Positions 6,099 to 12,452 of a DNA stretch of 13,085 bases are shown one piece after another. Below the pieces are notes generated by a model. That model saw only the letters and a program-made list of their open reading frames with translations. It was not told the DNA's origin and made no database searches. Each line of letters opens with the position of its first letter. The first letter of the stretch is position 1. The stretch is from Clostridiaceae bacterium (GTDB lineage Bacteria; Bacillota; Clostridia; Oscillospirales; Butyricicoccaceae): contig JAEDEU010000044.1 in assembly GCA_016293155.1 (NCBI GenBank), positions 1 through 13,085 on the forward strand, in the 5' to 3' direction. A program made the translations under genes and the position numbers.

Positions 6099-7694
6099 TT
6101 ATTTTCCCAAAATTGCTTTGAGATCCGCCTCCGGTGTGGTGATCGGTGCAATATGATACTGTTCTACGAGGAAATTCAGCACATTTGGCGAGAGAAACGC
6201 CGGCAGAGTCGGTCCCAGACGAATGTTCTGAATGCCCAGATGCAGCAGGGTTAGCAGGATGCAGACCGCCTTCTGCTCATACCACGACAAAATCATGGAA
6301 AGCGGCAGCTCGTTGACCTCGCAGCCGAATGCCTCCGCCAGTGCCGCCGCAACCTTGATGGCGCTGTATGCATCGTTGCACTGTCCCATATCCATCAAGC
6401 GCGGCAGCCCGCCGATGGTTTCCAGATCAAGGTCATTAAATCGGTATTTGCCGCACGCAAGCGTCAGCACAACTGTATCCGGCGGCGTCTGCTTGACAAA
6501 TTCAGTATAATAATTGCGTCCCGGGCGCGCACCATCGCAGCCGCCCACCAGGAAGAAATGCCGAATGGCACCGCTCTTTACCGCCTCAACCACCTGTTCC
6601 GCAGCGCCCAGTACGGCACCGTGACCAAATCCGGTCAGCACAGAGGTGCCGCCATTGATGCCGGTAAATTCGGCATCCTCCGCAAAGCCTCCCAGCTCCA
6701 GCGCCTTCTCGATCACCGGCGTAAAATCCTTCTCCGCTCCGATGTGTACCATTTCCGGATAGGATACCATTTCCGTGGTGAATACGCGGTCGGCATAGCT
6801 CTCCCGCACCGGCATCAGGCAGTTGGTGGTGTACAGAATCGGTGCAGGCAGGTTTGCAAACTCCTTCTGCTGATTTTGCCACGCCGTGCCGAAATTTCCC
6901 TTCAGATGCGGATATTTTTTCAGCTCCGGATAGGCGTGTGCCGGAAGCATCTCACCATGGGTATAGATGTTGATGCCTCTGCCCTCGGTCTGTTCCAACA
7001 GCAGCTTGAGGTCGTACAAATCGTGTCCGGTAATGACGATAAACGGTCCCTTTTCCACACGGAGCGGAACCTCAGTCGGCTGCGGAATGCCAAAGGTTTC
7101 CGTATTTGCGCGGTCAAGCAGCTCCATGCAGGTCAGGTTGATCTTTCCAAGCTCCATGACCAGCGGAAGCAGCTGCTGCATATCCCAGTCCTCTGCCAGT
7201 GCAAATAATGCCTTGTAGAAAAACGCATTGACCTCATCGCTCGTATAGCCCAGCACCATGGCATGATAGGCATACGCCGCCATACCGCGGATGCCGAATA
7301 AAATCAGCGATTTCAGCGAACGAATATCCTCGTCTGCATTCCATAGGCGCGTCATATCGTAGTTATCGGTGTTTCCGCAGCGCGACATACAGTTCACACA
7401 GCCCGGCGCAATCCGGTTCTTTTCCGCATTGACACGGTCAATCAGCTCCCGCAGGGTTTCGTCATGGAAGCTGACGTTTGTGACTGTGGTAAACAGTCCT
7501 TCCAGAATCAGCCGATCGGTCTGATCGGTCTTGGGATTGTTGGAGCAGGCATGTGTCAGACCAATCAGGGCACCGGTCAGCTCATCCTGTAGCTTTGCGG
7601 TGTTCGCGGTTTTCCCGCAGACCCCTGCTTTTCCGGTACAGCCGGTGCATCCGGCAGTCTGCTCGCATTGAAAACAAAACATATTGCGTTCCAT
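6099..7694 (-). CDS. hcp: Hydroxylamine reductase / hybrid-cluster protein
   Basis: Hcp carries a [4Fe-4S] cluster and a hybrid Fe-S-O cluster. It reduces hydroxylamine to ammonia in vitro, and in E. coli acts as a high-affinity NO reductase, so its role is nitrosative-stress defence in the anaerobic cytoplasm. The 531-residue protein begins MERNMFCFQCEQTAG. Its N-terminal cysteines have the spacing C-x2-C-x8-C-x6-C, with one extra Cys in between, close to class I enzymes of anaerobes. Hybrid-cluster ligand motifs are visible: THGEMLPAHAYP, TNCLMP, VGGCDGARPGRNYY, LACGKYRFND and MGQCNDAY. ATG 7694 is chosen because AAGGAG is nine bases upstream; the longer open frame to 7805 overlaps the upstream gene. 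It is the second gene of an operon, 13 bases after the Fe-S protein gene, and probably controlled by the divergent Crp/Fnr protein. Length and motifs look intact. Confidence 0.96.
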   Translation of the reverse strand: MERNMFCFQCEQTAGCTGCTGKAGVCGKTANTAKLQDELTGALIGLTHACSNNPKTDQTDRLILEGLFTTVTNVSFHDETLRELIDRVNAEKNRIAPGCVNCMSRCGNTDNYDMTRLWNADEDIRSLKSLILFGIRGMAAYAYHAMVLGYTSDEVNAFFYKALFALAEDWDMQQLLPLVMELGKINLTCMELLDRANTETFGIPQPTEVPLRVEKGPFIVITGHDLYDLKLLLEQTEGRGINIYTHGEMLPAHAYPELKKYPHLKGNFGTAWQNQQKEFANLPAPILYTTNCLMPVRESYADRVFTTEMVSYPEMVHIGAEKDFTPVIEKALELGGFAEDAEFTGINGGTSVLTGFGHGAVLGAAEQVVEAVKSGAIRHFFLVGGCDGARPGRNYYTEFVKQTPPDTVVLTLACGKYRFNDLDLETIGGLPRLMDMGQCNDAYSAIKVAAALAEAFGCEVNELPLSMILSWYEQKAVCILLTLLHLGIQNIRLGPTLPAFLSPNVLNFLVEQYHIAPITTPEADLKAILGK

Positions 7695-7707
7695 ATCATA
7701 TTTCTCC

Positions 7708-8391
7708 TTATTCATTGATGATGCGTCCGTCCGTGGAAATCGTAACCACCTGCCACGGAATGAATTTTTCGCTGTTTTTGAGCGCTGTGACCGCCGCGCG
7801 TTCAATGCCTCCGCAGCAGGGCACCTCCATGCGTACCACGGTCAGACTTTTGATCTCATTGTTTCGAATGATTTCGGTCAGTTTTTCGGTATAATCGCCC
7901 TCGTCCAGCTTCGGACAACCGATCAGTGTCACCTTACCGCGGATAAACTCCTGATGGAAGTTTCCATAAGCATATGCGGTACAGTCCGCGGCAACCAGCA
8001 GGTTTGCACCGTCAAAATACGGCGCCTTCACCGGAACCAGCTTAATCTGTACCGGCCACTGTCGCAGTTGGGAGTGGACTGCCGGAACAACGCCGGTTTC
8101 CGTCTCCGTCCGCTCGATCCGATGTGCCCGGCTTCCCGGACATCCTGCCGTCTGAGCCCGCTTGTTTGCCAGCACAGCAGCCTCATCATAGGCAGCCGCT
8201 TCGCGTTCTACAAAAGAAATCGCTCCGGTCGGGCATACCGGCAGACAATCTCCCAGACCGTCACAATAATCGTCACGCATCAGCTCTGCCCTGCCGTTTA
8301 CCATGCCGATTGCTCCCTCATGGCACGCCGCAGCGCATAAGCCGCATCCGCTGCATTTTTCTCTTTCAATCTGAATAATTCTGCGAACCAT
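7708..8391 (-). CDS. Ferredoxin-like Fe-S protein associated with hcp
   Basis: Probable electron-transfer partner of Hcp in the cytoplasm; the pairing is inferred from the operon. The N-terminus (227-residue form) has a full [4Fe-4S] motif, Cys13-x2-Cys16-x2-Cys19-x3-Cys23. A second site, YCDGLGDCLPVCP (Cys43, 49, 53), has Leu where the second cysteine of a classical ferredoxin site would be. The C-terminal half is not a ferredoxin: it has LLVAADCTAYAYGNFH, LIGCPKLDEGDY and MEVPCCGG, cysteine-bearing motifs that may hold another cluster. I recall the same two-part layout in other anaerobes' Fe-S proteins but cannot name a family with certainty. ATG 8391 is preferred, with GGGAGG (8401-8406) nine bases upstream; ATG 8397 is only three bases from that SD. 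It is the first gene of the hcp operon. Confidence 0.88.
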   Translation of the reverse strand: MVRRIIQIEREKCSGCGLCAAACHEGAIGMVNGRAELMRDDYCDGLGDCLPVCPTGAISFVEREAAAYDEAAVLANKRAQTAGCPGSRAHRIERTETETGVVPAVHSQLRQWPVQIKLVPVKAPYFDGANLLVAADCTAYAYGNFHQEFIRGKVTLIGCPKLDEGDYTEKLTEIIRNNEIKSLTVVRMEVPCCGGIERAAVTALKNSEKFIPWQVVTISTDGRIINE

Positions 8392-8428
8392 ATCCATTAT
8401 CCTCCCGTGTTCTTGACTTCGTGCTTTC

Positions 8429-8457
8429 AGTATAATAAAATCAATTCAAAATGTATG
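8429..8457 (-). promoter_or_regulatory. Promoter of the Fe-S protein-hcp operon
   Basis: Minus-strand -10 TATACT (8429-8434) with a weak -35 CATACA (8452-8457) 17 bases upstream. The poor -35 is what an activator-dependent promoter shows. The predicted start, near 8422, puts the palindrome 8456-8471 at about -41.5. A plus-strand TATAAT (8431-8436) overlaps the same bases and could serve the divergent regulator gene, but its -35 is poor. Confidence 0.55.
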
Positions 8458-8471
8458 TTGTTATAACAACA
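8456..8471. promoter_or_regulatory. 16-bp palindromic operator, probable Crp/Fnr-family site
   Basis: TGTTGTTA-TAACAACA is a perfect palindrome between the divergent hcp operon and the Crp/Fnr gene. Its size and symmetry fit a Crp/Fnr dimer site. Its centre (8463.5) is 41.5 bases from the predicted operon start, the class II activation position. It also lies just before the SD of the regulator gene, so binding could block that gene's own transcription. Confidence 0.65.
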
Positions 8472-8485
8472 GAGGTGAAAAAACA

Positions 8486-9145
8486 ATGGAGCATTTTTTG
8501 TCAGCCACTCCTCTATTTAACGGTATCTCTCAGGAAGAAATCCATACGATGCTGAGCTGTCTCGGCGCAGAGCGGCGAAGCTATGCCAAGGGGGAAGCAA
8601 TTTACCGCACAGGTATGCGAATCCAGTCCATGGGCTTGGTGCTTTCCGGCAGAGTTCAGGTGGAAAACAATGATTTGTGGGGAAATACCAGCATACTCGG
8701 TCTGGTCGAGCCGGGTGCCGTATTTGCGGAAACCTATGCGAGCGTTCCCGGTGAGCCGCTGATGGTGGATGTCATCGCGGCAGAGCCGTCCGAAATTCTG
8801 TTTCTCAACGTCCACCGTCTGCTCACAGTCTGCCCCGAAGCCTGCACTCATCACAGCAGACTAATCCGCAATCTTCTGTCCATTTCCGCACAAAAAAACT
8901 TAAACCTCTCCCGCCGCATCTTTCACACTTCCGCCAAGTCCATCCGCGGCCGCCTGCTCTCCTATCTCTCCTTTCAGGCCGCACGGCAGGATAGCAGAGA
9001 ATTTGATATTCCATTCAATCGCCAGCAGCTGGCAGATTATCTGAGCGTTGACCGCAGTGCACTTTCCAATGAGCTGAGCAAGATGCAGCGCGACGGGCTG
9101 ATTCTGGTAAATAAAAACCATTTTTGTCTAAAAGACGTCCCGTGA
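8486..9145 (+). CDS. Crp/Fnr-family transcriptional regulator (HcpR-like by context)
   Basis: A 219-residue regulator with an N-terminal cyclic-nucleotide-binding-type beta-barrel (LFNGISQEEIHTML; GMRIQSMGLVLSGRVQVE; VEPGAVFAE), a dimer helix, and a C-terminal winged helix with QQLADYLSVDRSALSNELSKMQRDGLI. The N-terminus has no four-cysteine FNR cluster motif; only a single early Cys (25) is seen. In several Clostridia and sulfate reducers a Crp/Fnr protein named HcpR activates hcp, and this gene is divergent from an hcp operon with a palindrome between, so the same role is inferred. ATG 8486 has GAGGTG (8472-8477) eight bases upstream. The stop codon ends ten bases before the right crossover of the element, and its last base lies at the edge of the attR arm. 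The effector is unknown; NO sensing via heme, as in some relatives, cannot be read from the sequence. Confidence 0.88.
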   Translation: MEHFLSATPLFNGISQEEIHTMLSCLGAERRSYAKGEAIYRTGMRIQSMGLVLSGRVQVENNDLWGNTSILGLVEPGAVFAETYASVPGEPLMVDVIAAEPSEILFLNVHRLLTVCPEACTHHSRLIRNLLSISAQKNLNLSRRIFHTSAKSIRGRLLSYLSFQAARQDSREFDIPFNRQQLADYLSVDRSALSNELSKMQRDGLILVNKNHFCLKDVP

Positions 9146-9167
9146 GAGGATTGCTAATGAAATCCTC
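9146..9167 (+). other. Right attachment site of the sigK-intervening element (attR)
   Basis: The crossover AA is at 9156-9157. The left, element-side arm GAGGATTGCT (9146-9155) is the exact reverse complement of the element-side arm of attL (665-674). Within attR itself, GAGGATT (9146-9152) and AATCCTC (9161-9167) form a perfect 7-bp inverted repeat centred on the AA, as expected of a serine recombinase site with a 2-bp exchange. Confidence 0.87.
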
Positions 9168-9515
9168 ATGCACTTTCGTGCGTGCCGCAAGTCCGCGGGT
9201 GATATCTCACTGGATGAGCCGATTGAATCGGACGGAGACGGCAACGCACTTGCGCTCATGGATGTGCTCAGCAGTCCGGACGATTCACTGGATCGGATTG
9301 AGCTGAGTGACCGGCGCGCTCTGCTTGCCAAATGCCTGCACACCTGTCTGAATGATCGCGAACGGGAAATTCTGATTTTGCGCTACGGGCTGAGCGGTGG
9401 TATTCCAATGACTCAGCGGGAAATCGCCGGACAATTTGGTATTTCCCGCTCCTATATCTCCCGCATCGAGAAAAAGGCGATTCAAAAGCTGTCTGCCGCG
9501 ATGAATCGAACGTAA
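9156..9515 (+). CDS. sigK: Sigma-K, C-terminal part (interrupted gene, 3' segment)
   Basis: Encodes residues 111-229 of the rebuilt SigK. It begins NEILMHFRAC, continues SLDEPI and NALALMDVL (the region 2-3 link of SigK/SigE proteins), then region 4 with NDREREILILRYGLSGG, MTQREIAGQFGISRSYISRIEKKAIQKL (helix-turn-helix that reads the -35) and the C-terminus MNRT. It has no start or SD of its own and is silent until the element is removed; this is the equivalent of spoIIIC in B. subtilis. The joined protein has the usual SigK length. No frameshift or internal stop is seen in either half, so the gene is intact apart from the insertion. Confidence 0.94.
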   Translation, partial: NEILMHFRACRKSAGDISLDEPIESDGDGNALALMDVLSSPDDSLDRIELSDRRALLAKCLHTCLNDREREILILRYGLSGGIPMTQREIAGQFGISRSYISRIEKKAIQKLSAAMNRT

Positions 9516-9524
9516 AGCCTGCAC

Positions 9525-9553
9525 TTGCAGTTGTCCTCCCGCTCGGTTATAAT
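9525..9553 (+). promoter_or_regulatory. SigA-type promoter of the HAD phosphatase gene
   Basis: -35 TTGCAG (9525-9530) and a perfect -10 TATAAT (9548-9553) with a 17-base spacer, placed just after the sigK stop. This gives the phosphatase gene vegetative expression independent of sigK. I see no terminator between them. Confidence 0.65.
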
Positions 9554-9578
9554 AAAACCGCAACACAGGAGGACAATC

Positions 9579-10235
9579 ATGAAGGATATTTTTTTCTTTG
9601 ATCTGGACGGCACGCTGACCAACCCAAAGCTGGGTATCACCACGTGCGTGGCATACGCCCTGCGCGATCAGGGCATTGAGGTCACTGACCTTGATACGCT
9701 CACCCCGTTTATCGGACCGCCGCTGATTGAGGGCTTTCAGGCAATCACCGGTCTGACCTACGAGCAGGCGGAACGGGCAACCGCGAAGTATCGGGAGCGC
9801 TTTTCGGTCGTGGGTCTGTTTGAAAACGAGATGTACGATGGCATCATCCCGATGCTGGAAGCACTTCGGCACGCAGGTGCACGGCTGTTTGTCGCAACCA
9901 GCAAACCGGAGCCGTATTCCGTGCGCATCGCAGAGCACTTTGGTTTTGCAAAATATTTTGAACAGATCTGCGGCGCAACGCTGGACGGACGCATGAATAC
10001 CAAGGATGCTGTCATTACCGACGCCCTGCATCGAGCGGGTAATCCTGAACCGTCCCGCGTGCTCATGATCGGCGACCGGAAGCACGATATTCTCGGCGCG
10101 CACAAGTGCGGCATTGACTGCGCCGGCGTGCTGTTCGGCTTCGGCTCCCGCGAGGAGCACGAGCAGGCAGGCGCGGATATCATTCTGGAAACCGTGACCG
10201 ACCTGCATCAATATCTGCTTGACCAAATGAATTAA
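9579..10235 (+). CDS. HAD-superfamily hydrolase, phosphoglycolate phosphatase-like
   Basis: A cytoplasmic phosphatase of 218 residues. Motif I is FFDLDGTLTN near the N-terminus (nucleophile Asp and general-acid Asp), then the cap-domain segment PFIGPPLIEGF. Motif II is LFVATSKPE (Ser/Thr and the nearby Lys), and the acidic motif IV is MIGDRKHDILGA. The sequence resembles the Gph/PGP-like group common in Clostridia; the substrate could be phosphoglycolate, a nucleotide or another small phosphate ester, which motifs alone do not decide. ATG 9579 is preceded by AGGAGG (9567-9572) at six bases. It has its own promoter right after sigK and shares a terminator with the convergent ade gene. Confidence 0.88.
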   Translation: MKDIFFFDLDGTLTNPKLGITTCVAYALRDQGIEVTDLDTLTPFIGPPLIEGFQAITGLTYEQAERATAKYRERFSVVGLFENEMYDGIIPMLEALRHAGARLFVATSKPEPYSVRIAEHFGFAKYFEQICGATLDGRMNTKDAVITDALHRAGNPEPSRVLMIGDRKHDILGAHKCGIDCAGVLFGFGSREEHEQAGADIILETVTDLHQYLLDQMN

Positions 10236-10278
10236 AAAAATCTCTCCTCTGCACAGCCGTGCGTAGGAGAGATTTTTT
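10235..10278. terminator. Bidirectional terminator between HAD phosphatase and ade
   Basis: AAAAAATCTCTCCT (10235-10248) pairs perfectly with AGGAGAGATTTTTT (10265-10278), and an inner GCAC/GTGC stem closes the loop. The A/T tracts serve as the U-run in either direction. It lies between two convergent genes. Confidence 0.92.
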
Positions 10279-10285
10279 GTGGATT

Positions 10286-11986
10286 TTAGTTCTGTTTCTC
10301 TACAAATTCCATCCTTGTGACATCGAACAGTCCGCGCGGAGTCAGGCGCAATGTCGGAATCACCGGAAGCGCAAGGAAGGACAGCAGGATAAACGGCTCG
10401 ATATTTTCCGGCACGCCCAGACGGTGTACATCCTCCAGCATTGCGGCAAGCGTGTCCTGTACCTCCGAAAAACCTGCATCACTCATCAGACCCATAATCG
10501 GCAGCGGTACCGTGTGCAGAACCTTCCCGCCAGATACCACCGTATAGCCGCCTCCTGTGCGCTGAAGCTCGCGAATCGCCAGCAGCATATCCGCATCATT
10601 ATCCCCGATGACGGACAGGTTATGACTGTCATGCGCCACACTGGATGCAACCGCTCCACCGCGAATGCCAAAGCCGCGCACCGCCGCAACGCCCATCTTT
10701 CCGCTCGCCCTGTGCCGCTCGATCACGGCGAGCTTGGAATACGTTTCATCCGGCGCGAAGAATCCGTTTTCCTGCGGCAGCTGTGCCGTGATGTCATTCG
10801 TCACCAGCTGACCCGGAATCAGCTCAATCACACGGCTTTCGTCACTGACCGGATGCGCAAAGTCCTCCAGTTCGACCGGTGCGCAGTGAATCGAGGTTCT
10901 CAGCGGACTGTCCGCCGGCAGCTTCGGCTGCGCACGGAAATCCGCAACATTCTTTCCGTGATGGTAAACCGCGCATACATTCAGCGTGTCCAGTCCGTCC
11001 AACACAACCAAATCCGCCCAGTATCCCGGCGCAACTGCACCCAGTTGCTTCAGACCATAGCACTGTGCTGTGTTATGGGTCGCCATGCGGATTGCATCCA
11101 CCGGCTTCATGCCCAGTTCAACCGCGCGGCGCACACAGTGGTCGATGTGACCCTCTCGACGAATATCCTCAATATGCTTGTCATCCGTGCAGAACGACCA
11201 TGCAGAGGTGTCGATTCCTTCCGCCACCAGACCGCTCACCAGTGCGTCCAGATTGCGCGCCGCACTGCCCTGACGAACATGAATGTGCATTCCCAGCCGG
11301 CACTGCTGCTTTGCCTCGGCATAGGTGGTGCACTCGTGGTTGGTGCGCACACCGGCGGCAAGATAGGTGCTCAGCTGCTTTTCATCCGTTGTCATGATGT
11401 GGCCATCGCAAACCTGGTCGGAAAACAGCTCTAATTTTTCCAGCATGGACGGCTCCGCCTGAATCACCGAAATATGATCCATAACCTCTCCCAGACCGAG
11501 CACGCGCGGATGATTTCGGTACTGCTTCATCTCCTCCGCGGTAAATGTGCATCCATTGTCCTCAAACGGCAGAGCCGGCACGCAGGACGGCATCATCACA
11601 TAAACATTTGCCGGAACCTCCTCGGTTTCCTCCAAAATATAGTCAATGCCCGCCGCACCGCTGACATTGGCGGATTCGTGCGGATCGACAATATAGGTGG
11701 TTGTGCCGCATTTGACGGCATTTTCCACCAGCTCGGACGGAGTGACCAGCGTGGATTCCAGATGCAGATGGGCATCCAGAAAACCCGGGCACAAAATTTT
11801 GCCGCTGATGTCCACCACGTGCTCGCCTGCATAGCTGCCGATGCCGACAATCATGCCATTCTCCACCGCGACATCCGCGCGGTACACCTCTCCGGTAAAT
11901 ACATTGACGATCTGACCGCCGCGGAACACCGTGTGCGCCGGTCGGATGCCCATACCAGCCTGTGCCATTTTGGAATCAAAATTCAT
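10286..11986 (-). CDS. ade: Adenine deaminase
   Basis: Converts adenine to hypoxanthine and ammonia for purine salvage, in the cytoplasm. At 566 residues it is close to B. subtilis AdeC in length. It belongs to the amidohydrolase superfamily: metal-binding PGFLDAHLHLEST near residues 67-79, then VDPHESANVSGAAGIDYILEE, LGEVMD, HIHVRQGSAARN, and FCTDDKHIEDI with the catalytic-type Asp. The C-terminal block SVAHDSHNLSVIG and ELQRTGGGYTVVSGG is typical of adenine deaminase and separates it from dihydroorotase and N-acetylglucosamine-6-phosphate deacetylase. ATG 11986 is chosen because GGAGG lies seven bases upstream; ATG 12004 precedes that SD. Monocistronic. Confidence 0.95.
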   Translation of the reverse strand: MNFDSKMAQAGMGIRPAHTVFRGGQIVNVFTGEVYRADVAVENGMIVGIGSYAGEHVVDISGKILCPGFLDAHLHLESTLVTPSELVENAVKCGTTTYIVDPHESANVSGAAGIDYILEETEEVPANVYVMMPSCVPALPFEDNGCTFTAEEMKQYRNHPRVLGLGEVMDHISVIQAEPSMLEKLELFSDQVCDGHIMTTDEKQLSTYLAAGVRTNHECTTYAEAKQQCRLGMHIHVRQGSAARNLDALVSGLVAEGIDTSAWSFCTDDKHIEDIRREGHIDHCVRRAVELGMKPVDAIRMATHNTAQCYGLKQLGAVAPGYWADLVVLDGLDTLNVCAVYHHGKNVADFRAQPKLPADSPLRTSIHCAPVELEDFAHPVSDESRVIELIPGQLVTNDITAQLPQENGFFAPDETYSKLAVIERHRASGKMGVAAVRGFGIRGGAVASSVAHDSHNLSVIGDNDADMLLAIRELQRTGGGYTVVSGGKVLHTVPLPIMGLMSDAGFSEVQDTLAAMLEDVHRLGVPENIEPFILLSFLALPVIPTLRLTPRGLFDVTRMEFVEKQN

Positions 11987-12024
11987 CGTTCTTCCTCCCG
12001 TCATCCGACTTCTGATATAGCTTC

Positions 12025-12033
12025 AGTATACCA
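12025..12033 (-). promoter_or_regulatory. Extended -10 promoter of ade
   Basis: Minus-strand TGGTATACT has the TGn extension before a TATACT -10. No good -35 is seen 17 bases upstream, which is tolerable with an extended -10. It would start about 30 bases before the ade start codon. No purine riboswitch-like structure was recognised in the short leader. Confidence 0.5.
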
Positions 12034-12118
12034 CAAACGGAGACATAATTCTTCTTTTTTGCAGGATAAAAGCCCAATTCTATCGAATCGAGCTTTTACG
12101 CTATTTTTTACATATAAC

Positions 12119-12147
12119 TGTACAAGTGCAGATAAATCCATTATAAT
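12119..12147 (+). promoter_or_regulatory. Promoter of the type I toxin mRNA
   Basis: -35 TGTACA (12119-12124, four of six) and a perfect -10 TATAAT (12142-12147) spaced by 17. The start would be near 12154, so the transcript would open directly with the stem-loop at 12153-12176. Confidence 0.7.
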
Positions 12148-12152
12148 ATCAT

Positions 12153-12176
12153 TGTTGCTTCCCCAAACTGGCAACA
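12153..12176 (+). other. 5' stem-loop of the toxin mRNA
   Basis: TGTTGC (12153-12158) pairs with GCAACA (12171-12176) around a 12-base loop containing CCCC. The loop CCCC could also pair with the GGGGG of the SD (12179-12184). Par/Fst toxin mRNAs start with a comparable 5' helix that restrains translation. The structure was worked out by hand, not folded. Confidence 0.55.
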
Positions 12177-12191
12177 GAAGGGGGTGTCTTC

Positions 12192-12272
12192 TTGGAATAC
12201 CTTGCAACATTCATTGTATCTGTTATGGCTGGTGTACTTGTAAACATCATCAGCAAATGGTTGGACAGATAA
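12192..12272 (+). CDS. Small hydrophobic peptide, Fst/par-like type I toxin
   Basis: A 26-codon gene: TTG start, one hydrophobic membrane-spanning segment (ATFIVSVMAGVLVNII) and the tail SKWLDR. The Fst family of plasmid and chromosomal toxins of Firmicutes ends with a comparable G...WLD/WL..R motif, and such peptides damage the membrane when overproduced. TTG 12192 has AGGGGG (12179-12184) seven bases upstream, an ideal distance; no other start is in frame before it except internal ATG 12225. A non-ATG start fits the low expression expected of a toxin. The first codons lie inside direct repeat a, the predicted target of the convergent antisense RNA. The family is inferred from peptide form and locus layout together; the peptide alone is too short for certainty. 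Confidence 0.72.
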   Translation: MEYLATFIVSVMAGVLVNIISKWLDR

Positions 12273-12308
12273 ACCGTAAGCAACCAACCTCGGTAGTCTG
12301 TGCCGTAT

Positions 12309-12389
12309 AAAACAGAAAGAACCCCCTGGAAGCTGGTACCTTCCAGGGGGTTCGCTGTGTCATCTTGGACATCTTGCAACATTTGCCCT
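12309..12389 (-). ncRNA. Antisense antitoxin RNA, about 80 nt
   Basis: Predicted leftward RNA starting near 12389 and ending in the T-rich stretch after the hairpin 12319-12353. It carries AATGTTGCAAG (complement of DRb), which can pair with the toxin mRNA over its start codon, and shares the terminator hairpin with that mRNA, giving a second contact. This is the RNA II role of par loci. Ends are estimated from promoter and terminator, not mapped. Confidence 0.68.
12319..12353. terminator. Terminator hairpin shared by toxin mRNA and antisense RNA
   Basis: A 13-bp perfect stem, GAACCCCCTGGAA (12319-12331) with TTCCAGGGGGTTC (12341-12353), and a 9-base loop. Leftward it is followed by TTTCTGTTTTATA, a fair U-tract. 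Rightward the flank is not T-rich, so termination of the toxin mRNA depends on the very stable stem. Confidence 0.85.
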
Positions 12390-12395
12390 ACACTT

Positions 12396-12424
12396 ATTAT
12401 ATACGAGAGTGTTGGCAAAGTCAA
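12396..12424 (-). promoter_or_regulatory. Strong promoter of the antisense RNA
   Basis: Minus-strand -35 TTGACT (12419-12424), a 17-base spacer and a perfect -10 TATAAT (12396-12401). It is clearly stronger than the toxin promoter, as expected for an antitoxin RNA. An AATTGT...ACAATT inverted repeat (12423-12441) touches the -35. Confidence 0.8.
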
Positions 12425-12452
12425 TTGTATGTCAGACAATTTTATAATATAC

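Larger units (their letters stand above)
663..9156 (+). mobile_element. skin-type element interrupting sigK (about 8.5 kb)
   Basis: The two halves of sigK flank an 8,493-bp segment (663 to 9156) with a serine recombinase gene next to the left joint. This is the arrangement of the skin elements of Bacillus subtilis and Clostridioides difficile, which are excised in the mother cell to rebuild sigK. Known skin elements carry prophage-like genes. Here no phage structural, lysis or replication gene is seen. Instead there are an amino-acid ABC transporter, a TauE/SafE permease, hcp with an Fe-S partner, and a Crp/Fnr regulator. Genes are packed against both joints: the recombinase SD lies about 90 bases from the left one, and the regulator stop codon 10 bases before the right one. 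Boundaries are seen in the sequence; developmental excision is inferred from the family. Confidence 0.88.
12192..12383 (+). repeat. Direct repeats DRa and DRb of the toxin-antitoxin locus
   Basis: DRa (12192-12211) and DRb (12365-12383) share TTGGA and, after three or four bases, CTTGCAACATT. DRa covers the toxin start codon; DRb lies near the 5' end of the oppositely transcribed antisense RNA. The antisense copy of DRb is therefore complementary to the toxin start region, as with the DRa/DRb repeats of the pAD1 par system. Confidence 0.75.

Noticed and set aside
8413..8436. TTGACT with TATAAT as the promoter of the Crp/Fnr gene
   Set aside because: The spacing is only 12 bases, too short for SigA; the TATAAT may act with another, weaker -35.
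10259..11434. 391-codon open frame on the plus strand
   Set aside because: It mirrors the well-supported ade gene, begins inside the terminator region, and is rich in Arg/His/Gln as expected for an antisense frame.
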